Shown here: positions 1 through 7,695 of the stretch, one piece after another
Position numbering within the stretch: the stretch's first letter is position 1
Layout of the letters: each line of letters begins with the position of its first letter
DNA from: Fluviibacter sp039805865
Lineage (GTDB): Bacteria; Pseudomonadota; Gammaproteobacteria; Burkholderiales; Rhodocyclaceae
DNA: 64,000 nt
Assembly: GCA_039805865.1 (NCBI GenBank)
Contig: JBDLTI010000002.1
Span: 41,797-105,796 of the forward strand
Direction: 5' to 3'
Notes under the pieces: generated by a model
What the model saw: only the letters and a program-made list of their open reading frames with translations
What the model was told of the DNA's origin: nothing
The model's database searches: none
Translations under genes and position numbers: made by a program

Positions 1-384
1 AAGCCGGATGAACCCCAGTACAACAATGGTGTCACGGTGAAACTGGCTAAGCAGACGAACGATACCTTCCTGCTTGCATCGGCTGCGCTCTACGGTCTGA
101 AACGAATCTATAAACCGGGATACGCCTATAAGAAGGCTGGCGTTATGCTCGGGTCGCTCTGTCCGGAGAATCTGGTGCCGGTGGATCTGTTCACAGGGTT
201 TAATGAACCGGAAACACAACGCGCCAGAACGCTCATGGCCACGCTCGATGAGATCAATACGAAGATGGGCCGAGGTACAGTCAGATCCGCTGGTGAAGGC
301 ATTCAGAAAGCCTGGGCTATGAGATCAGGCAACAAGAGCAATGCATTTACAACGGATTGGGAGCAGCTGCCCGTAGTGAATTGA
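1..384 (+). CDS. umuC: DNA polymerase V subunit UmuC, C-terminal part
   Basis: This is the last ~127 codons of an SOS-inducible Y-family polymerase; the reading frame is open from base 1, so the gene begins outside the window. The visible part matches the C-terminal region (DUF4113) of UmuC: an alternating TLxxATxDT-like strand, the segment YRYKKAGVML-like (here YAYKKAGVMLGSL), then a VxLDLF motif and a TLDxIN...KxGxGTVR segment ending in a TTDW-E-LP tail. UmuC performs translesion synthesis with UmuD'. UmuDC pairs are common cargo of conjugative elements, which fits the transfer genes downstream. An internal GTG at 37 is not the real start. Confidence 0.88.
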   Translation, partial: KPDEPQYNNGVTVKLAKQTNDTFLLASAALYGLKRIYKPGYAYKKAGVMLGSLCPENLVPVDLFTGFNEPETQRARTLMATLDEINTKMGRGTVRSAGEGIQKAWAMRSGNKSNAFTTDWEQLPVVN

Positions 385-446
385 CTGGTGTCTCCTGCTG
401 CGCCAGTTACAATCGCAAAAGCGAATAAATATAGAGGATTTAAGAT

Positions 447-788
447 ATGTCGAAAGTGCCTGCCTACGCAAGATTCATCCATTCGATGACTGCGCTCAAG
501 AAAGAACTGGCCGACCCTGATTTTGAAGGTTGTGATGAAATTCTTTCGTATATGGCCGTCAGGGATTCAGAGGGCAAGGCTGTAAAAATTACAGAGCTGG
601 TCCAGTCTCTTCAGTTCGGAACGGGTCCCACTGTGCACCGTAAGGTAACCACTCTGGCCGAGCGCGGGCTAATCAGTATTAGCAAGAGCAAGTCTGATGC
701 CCGTGCAAAGAATCTGTCTCTGACAGCTGCTGCAATGAATCATCTGAAAGAGCCTACACGTTTGCTCAAGCAAAGCCTCGAAGGTTAA
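447..788 (+). CDS. small winged-helix (MarR-like) putative regulator
   Basis: A 113-residue soluble protein with no signal peptide. Residues ~45-100 read as a winged helix: a helix ending in KITELVQSL, a recognition helix TGPTVHRKVTTLAERGLI, and a wing with SKSDARAKNLSLT, which is the layout of MarR-type DNA-binding domains that follow 'dimer helix, HTH, wing'. It stands between umuC and the coupling-protein gene, so it may control one of them; that is inference from position. An AGAGGA ribosome-binding site lies before the ATG. I do not recognise a named family member. Confidence 0.6.
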   Translation: MSKVPAYARFIHSMTALKKELADPDFEGCDEILSYMAVRDSEGKAVKITELVQSLQFGTGPTVHRKVTTLAERGLISISKSKSDARAKNLSLTAAAMNHLKEPTRLLKQSLEG

Positions 789-836
789 GTGCCCGGAAGC
801 GCACGGGGGTTCCGATAACGTAATAAACTCCTGTCA

Positions 837-862
837 GGTGTTAGCGCACCGTCTGATAGGAG
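837..862 (+). promoter_or_regulatory. TTAGCG-loop hairpin plus TGATAGGAG leader, copy 1
   Basis: GGTG-TTAGCG-CACC (837-850) can form a 4-bp stem with a 6-nt loop. TGATAGGAG (854-862) follows 7 nt after the loop and serves as ribosome-binding site for the coupling-protein ATG at 869. Copies 2 (3041-3075) and 3 (3225-3252) keep loop and ribosome-binding sequence but change the stem bases. Confidence 0.6.
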
Positions 863-868
863 TCCGAT

Positions 869-3001
869 ATGCTGCAGAGAATCGCGGCCGCGCAGTGGCG
901 CGTGCTGTTTGTGGTGGTGGCTTTGTCCGTCACCATTCCGTTTATCCTGTGGTTCGCCGGTATGTTCTGGCTGGCGGCCATTCACAGGAACCCCTTTGGT
1001 GCAGACCTGTGGACCTGGCTAGATGCATGGGGCAGGGTAAGCGCCGGACTTTACACGCAGACTGAACAGGATCGTCTGATCCGATCCCTTTTCTACGCAA
1101 GCCTGCTTGTGTACTTTGTGCCGCTCTATGTCGTTTTGAACGGCATGCTGCAAAGGCACCGGCGCGCTCTGCATGGCAGTGCGCGCTGGGCCAACGACAG
1201 GGAAATCAGCAAGGCGAATCTTGTGCAAGATGACGGCATCGTGATCGGCAAGCACAAGGGCGAGATCCTGCATTTCCCCGGTCAACAGTTTGTACTACTG
1301 GCAGCGCCAACAAGATCCGGAAAAGGTGTCGGAGTCGTCATTCCGAACCTGCTGACGTATACAGGTTCCGTAGTGGTGCTCGACATCAAACAGGAAAACT
1401 ACAACATCACCGCCGGATACCGGAAAGACGTTCTGAAGCAGGAGACCTGGCTGTTCAATCCCTTTGCTGAAGATCGGGAGCCGGATACAGGCCGTGCCGC
1501 GCCTAGAACGCACCGGTATAACCCGTTATCGAGCATTACAGATGGTGTGTTCCGGGTCGGGGATATTCTGGCGATTGGTAATGCCATCTGGCCCACAGGC
1601 GGCAAGGATGCCTTCTGGAACGACAATGCCAGAAATCTGTTTCTGGCCATTGTGCTGTTCCTGTGTGAGATGCGGGATCGCAGACTTAAGGATGACTCCC
1701 TGCCTAATTACCCTGTGACCATGGGAGAGGTGCTACGCCAATCCTCCGGTAGGGGCACGGGGCAGAGCGTCAAGAAATACCTGCAAGCACTGGTAGAGAC
1801 CTATCCCTGGTTGTCCTCGGAATGTCTGGATGCCATGGCCAACTTCCTGTCGGCCTCCGACGATGTGCTGGCCTCGATTTTGAGCACCTTCAATGCGCCA
1901 CTCACCATCTGGCGTAACCCGGTGGTGGATGCGGCCACCAGTCAGAATGACTTCGATCTTGCCGATGTCCGGGCCAGACCAATGTCGGTCTATATCGGAA
2001 TAACGCCGGACCATCTGGAAGACGCCAAACTGCTCGTTAACCTAGTGTTCAGTCAGCTGGTCAATCTCAATACTAAACAGCTACCACAGGATAATCCGAC
2101 TAGATTCCGGTATAGCTGCCTGTTGCTCATGGATGAATTCACGGCTATCGGCAAGGTCAACATCCTCGCCAAAGCTGTCAGCTACATTGCGGGCTACAAT
2201 CTGCGCCTGTTACCGATTATTCAGTCACTATCCCAGCTGGAATCAGTTTATGGTCGGGAAGATGCGCGTACCTTCGTCACCAACCATGCCATGCAGATTC
2301 TGTTTGCACCACGGGAACAGAAAGATGCCAATGAATACTCAGAAATGCTCGGCACATTTACCGAGAAGGGAATCAGTGAAAGCCGTTCCAAACAGATCCT
2401 TGATCCCAAAGGTTCCAGTGAAAGCATCTCGGATCAGAAACGCGCACTCATGCTGCCTCAGGAGCTTAAGGAACTAGGGCAGTGGAAGGAAATCGTCCTT
2501 CTGGAAAACACCAAGCCCATCCTCTGCGACAAGATCCGCTATTACGATGATCCGGCATTCAGTACTCGTGTCATACAACCACCAGTTGTGCCAACGCTGG
2601 ATCTCGATCTCTTCGTCGCCAAGCTACAGAACCGGATCAGGCCATTGCAGGATAGTGATGTGCAAGCCGATGGTTCAGATCTCTCCGATGTGCCGCCAGA
2701 GCATCTGCTCCTGATGGAAGCCGATATTGAATTGCCGCCGCCGGATGACGAAGAAGGTGCCTACGAATTTGTGACACAGTGCTATCAGGAGCAACTGGGT
2801 GTGAGTGTGTCGGAAATGAATGCCCTGGTAGAAAAGACAACGCCAACCCCGGAGAGCCCGGTGCCGGTACTAAGCCAGTGGTTACTGAATGGTCTGGAAT
2901 TCATAGCTGCCGTGGAAGAACCGGTAGACAAGACTTCAGAAGCTTTACCCGACATATCAATCTCCGAGCGAGCTGTGCATGCTGCCTTCTCGTCCATCTA
3001 G
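869..3001 (+). CDS. VirD4/TraG-type type IV coupling protein
   Basis: A 710-residue inner-membrane ATPase that hands the relaxase-DNA complex to a type IV secretion channel. The N-terminus has two membrane segments (about residues 11-36 and 73-93). Then comes the cytoplasmic motor with a Walker A box APTRSGKG (146-153), the typical LDIKQENY segment, and a Walker B LLLMDEFTAIG (about 417-428) followed by QSLSQLESVYG. Length and order fit the VirD4/TraG family, with an acidic C-terminal extension of ~150 residues that may contact partners. The start follows a TGATAGGAG ribosome-binding site that is shared with two other leaders of this region. No mating-pore genes are visible in the window. Confidence 0.93.
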   Translation: MLQRIAAAQWRVLFVVVALSVTIPFILWFAGMFWLAAIHRNPFGADLWTWLDAWGRVSAGLYTQTEQDRLIRSLFYASLLVYFVPLYVVLNGMLQRHRRALHGSARWANDREISKANLVQDDGIVIGKHKGEILHFPGQQFVLLAAPTRSGKGVGVVIPNLLTYTGSVVVLDIKQENYNITAGYRKDVLKQETWLFNPFAEDREPDTGRAAPRTHRYNPLSSITDGVFRVGDILAIGNAIWPTGGKDAFWNDNARNLFLAIVLFLCEMRDRRLKDDSLPNYPVTMGEVLRQSSGRGTGQSVKKYLQALVETYPWLSSECLDAMANFLSASDDVLASILSTFNAPLTIWRNPVVDAATSQNDFDLADVRARPMSVYIGITPDHLEDAKLLVNLVFSQLVNLNTKQLPQDNPTRFRYSCLLLMDEFTAIGKVNILAKAVSYIAGYNLRLLPIIQSLSQLESVYGREDARTFVTNHAMQILFAPREQKDANEYSEMLGTFTEKGISESRSKQILDPKGSSESISDQKRALMLPQELKELGQWKEIVLLENTKPILCDKIRYYDDPAFSTRVIQPPVVPTLDLDLFVAKLQNRIRPLQDSDVQADGSDLSDVPPEHLLLMEADIELPPPDDEEGAYEFVTQCYQEQLGVSVSEMNALVEKTTPTPESPVPVLSQWLLNGLEFIAAVEEPVDKTSEALPDISISERAVHAAFSSI

Positions 3002-3040
3002 TCATACCCAATACATAAGAAATTCTGATACGATCATCTA

Positions 3041-3075
3041 CGAGTGTTAGCGCACTCGACTTTCCCTGATAGGAG
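3041..3075 (+). promoter_or_regulatory. TTAGCG-loop hairpin plus TGATAGGAG leader, copy 2
   Basis: CGAGTG-TTAGCG-CACTCG (3041-3058) gives a perfect 6-bp stem with the same loop as copies 1 and 3. TGATAGGAG (3067-3075) follows 14 nt after the loop, exactly twice the spacing of the other copies. Six nt later an ATG (3082) opens a frame of only 12 codons. Confidence 0.6.
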
Positions 3076-3081
3076 CCAGAC

Positions 3082-3120
3082 ATGACGTATCTGTTTATCC
3101 TGCCGTCAGAAGGTAGGTAA
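3082..3120 (+). CDS. 12-codon reading frame, possible leader peptide or gene remnant
   Basis: ATG at 3082 has a strong ribosome-binding site (TGATAGGAG, 6 nt upstream) but meets TAA after 12 codons (MTYLFILPSEGR). It is either a leader peptide that couples regulation to ardC, or the head of a deleted gene. Nothing else identifies it, and the call rests only on the well-formed start signal. Confidence 0.25.
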   Translation: MTYLFILPSEGR

Positions 3121-3222
3121 CCCCGATTCCATTTGACCGCAAAGCTCGCATGAGTCTTTGTGGGTCGCGTTCGCCTATACGTTCACATTCTTAGTTAGAC
3201 GGGAGCTGACACCCGACTAAAC
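3094..3222 (+). other. non-coding stretch with inverted repeats and a TATCCTGCC site (candidate oriT)
   Basis: The space between the coupling protein and ardC has no long gene. It contains TTATCCTGCCG (3095-3105), which resembles the YATCCTG/C cleavage core known for VirD2- and IncP-type relaxases. It also has two hairpins: CCGCAAAG...CTTTGTGG (3137-3163, one G-T pair) and TTAGaCGGG...CCCGaCTAA (3195-3220, one mismatch). Position upstream of mob genes fits an oriT, but a 6-bp core occurs often by chance and a second match exists at 11,014-11,023. Confidence 0.3.
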
Positions 3223-3224
3223 AG

Positions 3225-3252
3225 GGGCATTTAGCGGTGCCCATGATAGGAG
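3225..3252 (+). promoter_or_regulatory. TTAGCG-loop hairpin plus TGATAGGAG leader, copy 3
   Basis: GGGCAT-TTAGCG-GTGCCC (3225-3242) forms a 6-bp stem closed by a T-G pair, with the same loop. TGATAGGAG (3244-3252) follows 7 nt after the loop, as in copy 1, and lies 7 nt before the ardC-like ATG at 3260. Confidence 0.6.
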
Positions 3253-3259
3253 TACACCC

Positions 3260-4891
3260 ATGGACGAAAACCGTTCGGGGGAGACCCCCCCATCGGCGGC
3301 TGAGACCCCGCCACTACCGAAAACCGGAAAGCCGGGCAAACCAGACTACCGGACAGAACTGACCAACCGGATCATCGAGCATCTGGAGAAGGGCACTGCC
3401 CCATGGCAGAAGCCGTGGGACGGCCGTGCACCACAGTTGCCGATCAATGCCGTTACAGGAAAACCCTATAACGGGTGCAACTCCATCTGGTTAACCATGC
3501 AGGGTTACAACGACCCGCGCTGGGCAACCTACAAACAGGCTACCGAACTGGGTTGGCAGGTACGCAAAGGACAGCACTCATCCATGATCGAGTACTGGAA
3601 GACGCATGACGAACAGATCAGAACCGATGACAAGGGTAAACCTGTACTAGGTGAAGATGGCAAGCCACAGAAAGTGCGCGTCAAACTCGATTGGCCACGG
3701 GTTTACCGGGCACTCGTCTTCAATGCGGCCCAGATGGATAACGTCCCGCCACTGGAAACCACAGAACCGAAATACGAGTGGAATCCGGTAGAAAAGGCCG
3801 AAGAAATCATTCATAAGTCCGGTGCCGTCATCTATCACGACGAGCTGGATCAGGCCTATTACGCGCCGCACTCCGATGACATCCATCTGCCGGACCGGAC
3901 CCAGTTCAAAAGTGAGTCTCTGTACTACGGTACCTTGCTGCATGAACTCGGCCACTGGACAGGTCACCCATCACGACTTGATCGTGATTTGTCCGGTTCC
4001 TTCGGGACTGAAAGCTACGCCAAGGAAGAACTAAGAGCCGAGCTGGCTAGCTACTTCATGTCTGCCCAGATAGGCATTGCCCATGACCCTGCGCGTCATG
4101 CAAGTTATGTGCAGAACTGGATCCAGGCATTACGGAACGATCCCAACGAAATCTTCCGAGCATCACGCGATGCCGAACGGATGACCCAGTACGTCTTGGA
4201 AATCGATATTACCCGTGAGCGAACCATGCAAGAGGATCCCGCATTCAAACCCAAACCCAATCCACAAACTGTTCTTGAAGAAGGAGTCTTCGCCATGGAA
4301 AAGAATCCACCCGCAAATACAAATCCTGAAGCCACACCTTTACAACCACCGCCAGTCACTAAACACGCCAGAACCGGTGAACCGATCTATGACCTGGCAT
4401 CTGTGCCCGAAGGAGTGAAGCTTCTCGCCAAAGAACAATTCGGCCAGCGGGTCGAACTCTATACACCGCGTGAAAACGGTGGGCCGTACAAAGGAGAGAT
4501 CGTGAACACACCGACCCATCTGCTGCAAGAGGTCGGGCCGCGTGCCGTGGTCATCCACGACAAGTCGCATGTGCAACTGGCCTCCAAAACCCTTGCATTG
4601 CGGGATCAGGAGCATCGGCTCAACAACACCGATGTTCAGATCCACTACAACGGCAAAGAAGGCAAGGCCTATCCGCTGGATCGGCAGAAAGACACTCTGG
4701 ATCGGGCCATGGGTTCACTCAAGAAGTCGGCCAACGAACTCGGTTACAGCAAGGACTTCATGGCACAACTGGATACCGCCCAGGCCAAAACCATTGAGCG
4801 GTTGCGTGCGCTCCGACAGGCCCCTGCAGCGCTCAAAGCCGCCACACCTGAAGCACAAGAAACTGTTAAACCAGCAAGGAGTCGCAAATGA
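3260..4891 (+). CDS. ArdC-like antirestriction protein with zincin metallopeptidase domain
   Basis: A 543-residue cytoplasmic protein. Residues ~28-150 are the ArdC N-terminal (ssDNA-binding) domain, with the typical LEKGTAPWQKPW, PINAVTGKPYNG and WxTYKQA stretches. Residues ~150-310 form the zincin-like part with HELGH at about 229-233 and a downstream KEELRAELASYF that supplies the third zinc-side glutamate. After a Pro-rich linker (~345-375) there is a KfrB-like segment (about 388-475: EYTP, Y-G-I, HLLQ..G..AVVIHD). ArdC proteins protect incoming DNA in a new host. The start has the shared TGATAGGAG site. The C-terminal KfrB-like extension is unusual compared with ~300-residue ArdC. Confidence 0.88.
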   Translation: MDENRSGETPPSAAETPPLPKTGKPGKPDYRTELTNRIIEHLEKGTAPWQKPWDGRAPQLPINAVTGKPYNGCNSIWLTMQGYNDPRWATYKQATELGWQVRKGQHSSMIEYWKTHDEQIRTDDKGKPVLGEDGKPQKVRVKLDWPRVYRALVFNAAQMDNVPPLETTEPKYEWNPVEKAEEIIHKSGAVIYHDELDQAYYAPHSDDIHLPDRTQFKSESLYYGTLLHELGHWTGHPSRLDRDLSGSFGTESYAKEELRAELASYFMSAQIGIAHDPARHASYVQNWIQALRNDPNEIFRASRDAERMTQYVLEIDITRERTMQEDPAFKPKPNPQTVLEEGVFAMEKNPPANTNPEATPLQPPPVTKHARTGEPIYDLASVPEGVKLLAKEQFGQRVELYTPRENGGPYKGEIVNTPTHLLQEVGPRAVVIHDKSHVQLASKTLALRDQEHRLNNTDVQIHYNGKEGKAYPLDRQKDTLDRAMGSLKKSANELGYSKDFMAQLDTAQAKTIERLRALRQAPAALKAATPEAQETVKPARSRK

Positions 4892-5055
4892 GCATCCACG
4901 AAGAAACCTTGATCCATCAGGTCGAAGGGTCTGAATACGTGCCATATCCATTTGACATCAGTCCCGAAGAAATCGCTACGGCATTTGATGAAACCGCCAT
5001 GAGTGAAGCCGATGTCCTGCAATCCATCGTCGATGCCATGAACGAGACTATCTGA
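4888..5055 (+). CDS. small acidic protein overlapping ardC
   Basis: A 55-residue frame whose ATG overlaps the ardC stop (ATGA), preceded by AAGGAG at 4876-4881. The translation is rich in Glu and Asp (begins MSIHEETLIHQVEG, ends VDAMNETI) and predicted soluble. Translational coupling to ardC and the good ribosome-binding site support a real gene in the same operon. Small acidic proteins beside antirestriction genes are often DNA mimics, but nothing here proves that role; the family is not recognised. Confidence 0.6.
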   Translation: MSIHEETLIHQVEGSEYVPYPFDISPEEIATAFDETAMSEADVLQSIVDAMNETI

Positions 5056-5071
5056 ATCTTAGGAGACCGCC

Positions 5072-6007
5072 ATGCCGGATCAGGACACACCACCACGTGT
5101 CAATGACAACGAAATTGAAGCCTCAATCCGGGCCAACCGCTACGCCAGATCGGTGCTGGATCCGGCAAACTCACCAGAGTTAGTGCGCAAGCGCTATCTG
5201 GCAGAAGCCGGTCAATACTTCTTCCGGGATCGCAATAACGCACTTGCCTTTGAGGACAAAGGTCCAAGAATAGCGACCCTGACTGAAGATCCGGTGGTGG
5301 TTGCATCCATGGTTGAACTGGCTGTTGCCAAAGGCTGGAAGGAACTTAAAGTCACCGGCTCGGAATCCTTCCGTCGATCCGTCTGGCTGGAAGCTGAGAA
5401 ACGGGGCATGGCTATTCGAGGATATGAGCCCAAACCGCAGGATGAATTACTGTTGCAGGAAATGAAGGCGCAGTCTCCAAGAACAGTCTCGGTCCATCAG
5501 CTCGGACCGGCTCGAGCCAGAACATTTACAGAGCAAACACAGGACGAAGCCCTCAGGATCTATCCGGAGCTTCAGAAGGCGTATGCAGGTCGCGCCTCAA
5601 TCTATCAGTGGATCGACGCCAATATCCCTGATCCGCAAAAGCAGATTGAACTTCGCGCTGAAATTGATCGCGGCATGGCCGAACGCCTAACGAAAGGTGA
5701 AATCCCCAGTGTGGTTGTGCTACCGGAGCCGAAAGTTCTCGCGCCAGGGCAGGTCAATGCCATCCATAAGCAGGCAATCGTCATGGGCGCAGTCGCAAAG
5801 GCCAGAGGGCAGTCGCCAAAATCGGTCAGGATCGTGATTGCGGCAGCGGAACGCTTTGGACGGTATCTGTCAGAAAAAGGCGTATGGATACCGGAACCAA
5901 TGATTTATGACCGGTATGCACCACCCAGAACCAATCCATCGCTGACGCGAGATGAATCCGGGAAACCGAAAATCCGTCGGCAACAGAAAATCCAGGTGAG
6001 GAGGTAA
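5072..6007 (+). CDS. LPD7-domain protein of the mobilisation operon
   Basis: A 311-residue soluble protein. Residues ~45-125 match the LPD7 domain (large polyvalent protein associated): a FRD-RNNALAFEDKGPRI strand, TEDPVVVASMVELAVAKGW, and LKVTGSESFRRSVWLEAEKRGM. LPD7 is usually fused to relaxases and primases of conjugative elements; here it is a free-standing gene, 17 nt after the small acidic gene and 3 nt before mobC, with AGGAG before its ATG. It probably acts in relaxosome or plasmid DNA processing, but the exact role of LPD7 is unknown. The C-terminal ~180 residues are basic and unassigned. Confidence 0.75.
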   Translation: MPDQDTPPRVNDNEIEASIRANRYARSVLDPANSPELVRKRYLAEAGQYFFRDRNNALAFEDKGPRIATLTEDPVVVASMVELAVAKGWKELKVTGSESFRRSVWLEAEKRGMAIRGYEPKPQDELLLQEMKAQSPRTVSVHQLGPARARTFTEQTQDEALRIYPELQKAYAGRASIYQWIDANIPDPQKQIELRAEIDRGMAERLTKGEIPSVVVLPEPKVLAPGQVNAIHKQAIVMGAVAKARGQSPKSVRIVIAAAERFGRYLSEKGVWIPEPMIYDRYAPPRTNPSLTRDESGKPKIRRQQKIQVRR

Positions 6008-6010
6008 CTG

Positions 6011-6550
6011 GTGGTAGGCAATGCATCAGGATCAGTGACTGTCCGGTTGGGTGCCTTGCGTGAGCCTTTGGCGATCTATTGTGCAGCTTCTGGAGCCAGT
6101 GCCAGTGAAGCAATTCGTGAGCTACTCGGTAAGTCGTTGCTAGATCTATCAGCGTCTGATAACTCTATTCATATTGACGTTGAATCCGTGCCTCGGGTTC
6201 GCCTTGAGCTACGCCTGACCCCAGGAGAGCGCGCAGCTATTGAGGATAGGTGCGTCAAAGAGGGCTTCACATCTGCCAACCGTTGGATTGTGTCATTGAT
6301 TCGTTCAAATCTTCAGAAAGAACCAGAGTTCGGAGAAACAGGGCTTGATACACTTTACGAATCCAACCGGTTGCTGGCACCTCTGGCGAGAAACCTCAAT
6401 CAGCTGACGCGCGATGTGCGACAGCTAGGGATACAGGTTCCACCTTACCGTTTCCGTATTCTGGAACATCTGCAGACAGCGCTCACCGCGCATATCAAGG
6501 TTGTTGCTATAGTCATCAGCAGAAACGTAGGTCGCTGGCGCTCTGAGTAG
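6011..6550 (+). CDS. MobC-like relaxosome accessory protein
   Basis: A 179-residue protein starting with GTG, preceded by GAGGAGGT (about 5999-6005), which decides the start. Residues ~60-105 look like the ribbon-helix-helix/MobC part (VRLELRLTPGERAAIEDRC, followed by a helix NRWIVSLIRSNL), and ~120-145 carry the family signature ESNRLLAPLARNLNQLTRDV. MobC proteins bind oriT and help the relaxase open the strands. The gene lies directly before the relaxase (9 nt gap), the usual order. The N-terminal 45 residues form an extra segment of unknown role. Confidence 0.75.
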   Translation: MVGNASGSVTVRLGALREPLAIYCAASGASASEAIRELLGKSLLDLSASDNSIHIDVESVPRVRLELRLTPGERAAIEDRCVKEGFTSANRWIVSLIRSNLQKEPEFGETGLDTLYESNRLLAPLARNLNQLTRDVRQLGIQVPPYRFRILEHLQTALTAHIKVVAIVISRNVGRWRSE

Positions 6551-6559
6551 GGCATCGCC

Positions 6560-7483
6560 ATGAGTAACGAGGATGACATCAGGCGCTGGGCAGAGAAACT
6601 GTTCTACCCAGTATCACTGAAAGGCAAAGTCCCCAGAAAGGACACTACCAGCAAGAAGCTGGGTGCTACGGCGGCAAAGGCCTTTTCCAGCCATGCGAGA
6701 ATGCGAGCCCAGATCTCACGCACCACACGGCGTAGTCCGGAAGTGATGGTCAAGATCACCAACCGGCTGGGGGCGGGGAAGGGGATGGCCGCTATTCGTA
6801 ATCATCTCACCTACATCACCCGCAACGGAAAACTCGACCTTGAAACCGATACTGGTGAACGCCTCACCGATAAGGAATCAATTGCCGATTATGCCCATGA
6901 ACTGAAATATCAGGTTCGTGGCCGTTCTGTACCGGAAGTCAGCAATAGACGGGAAGCCTTCAATATAATTCTGTCGATGCCTGCCGGAACACCCCCCGAC
7001 AAAGTACGTGAAGCTGCCAGAGCATTTCTGGGGGAAGAATTCGGTGGCCAACACCGTTACTGCTTTACCCTACATACCGATACCGACAAGCCGCATGTAC
7101 ACGCCTGTATCCAGGCAACACCGATCCGGAAGGGCAAACGCCTTAACCCACGCAAGGCAGATCTACAGCGTTGGCGCGAGGGTTTTGCCGAGCAGCTCAG
7201 ATGCATCGGCATTGATGCCAATGCCACGCCACGAAAAACGCGCGGGGTTTCCGGCAAATCAACCAGTCAGCCAGGTCACCATGCACGGAAGAAGCAGACG
7301 ATCCTGTTCCGAGTAACGGAACAACCCGTGGAATGGCCTAGGGTTTATAAGAGCGCGCTCGATGCCTGGCAGAGGCTGGCAAGATCCATGAAACAGTCCG
7401 TATCGGTAACGGATCAAGACGAAGCTATCAGGATCGAACGATTCATATTCGGACGGGGGCCTGAAACCCCAAAGAAGCGTTAA
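6560..7483 (+). CDS. VirD2-like relaxase (MOBP-type mobilisation nuclease)
   Basis: A 307-residue DNA-nicking transesterase. After a basic N-terminus, the relaxase domain starts at about residue 63 (VKITNRLGAGKGMAAIRNHL). It includes the candidate catalytic tyrosine in LTYITRNGKL (about residue 85) and the metal-binding triple-His motif HTDTDKPHVH (about 171-180). The LSMPAGT and FLGEEFGG stretches resemble VirD2 and its relatives. Only ~90 residues follow the nuclease domain, so it lacks a helicase or primase part. It is the last gene of the mob operon and ends 4 nt into the convergent DUF3820 gene. With the coupling protein it makes the island mobilisable. Confidence 0.9.
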   Translation: MSNEDDIRRWAEKLFYPVSLKGKVPRKDTTSKKLGATAAKAFSSHARMRAQISRTTRRSPEVMVKITNRLGAGKGMAAIRNHLTYITRNGKLDLETDTGERLTDKESIADYAHELKYQVRGRSVPEVSNRREAFNIILSMPAGTPPDKVREAARAFLGEEFGGQHRYCFTLHTDTDKPHVHACIQATPIRKGKRLNPRKADLQRWREGFAEQLRCIGIDANATPRKTRGVSGKSTSQPGHHARKKQTILFRVTEQPVEWPRVYKSALDAWQRLARSMKQSVSVTDQDEAIRIERFIFGRGPETPKKR

Positions 7484-7695
7484 CGTTCTGCTCTCAGCGG
7501 CTCAAGCAGGTATGAGAGCCCATTGTGGTCAATCTCATGCATGAGCTGTAAAAGCCGGCCGATCTCGCCGGAGGGGAATCCTTCACGGGCGAACCAGTTC
7601 AGATAATTGCCAGGCAGATCTGCAATCACCGTCCCCTGGTGCTTGCCAAAGGGCATTTCACGTGAAATTAGCAAGTGGAGGTCGTCAGGGCGCAT
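7480..7695 (-). CDS. DUF3820 family small protein
   Basis: A 71-residue protein with the full DUF3820 pattern: MPFGKHQG at ~14-21, IADLPGNYLNWFAREGFP in the middle and GRLLQLMHEIDHNGL near the end. The family is widespread in proteobacteria and phages; a link to virulence or DNA metabolism has been proposed for relatives but no activity is established. It converges on the relaxase gene with a 4-bp overlap and is preceded by a gene-poor stretch, so it is probably transcribed on its own. Confidence 0.8.
   Translation of the reverse strand: MRPDDLHLLISREMPFGKHQGTVIADLPGNYLNWFAREGFPSGEIGRLLQLMHEIDHNGLSYLLEPLRAER

Noticed and set aside
837..862. Leader elements as coding tandem stops of an upstream peptide
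   Set aside because: TGATAG could be double stops, but TAG in the loop is in the same frame in copies 1 and 3, so no leader peptide can run into it.
854..862. CsrA/RsmA binding site reading of TGATAGGAG
   Set aside because: It contains an AGGA core, but the core is outside the hairpin loop; CsrA sites usually have GGA in the loop. Not excluded, but not supported.
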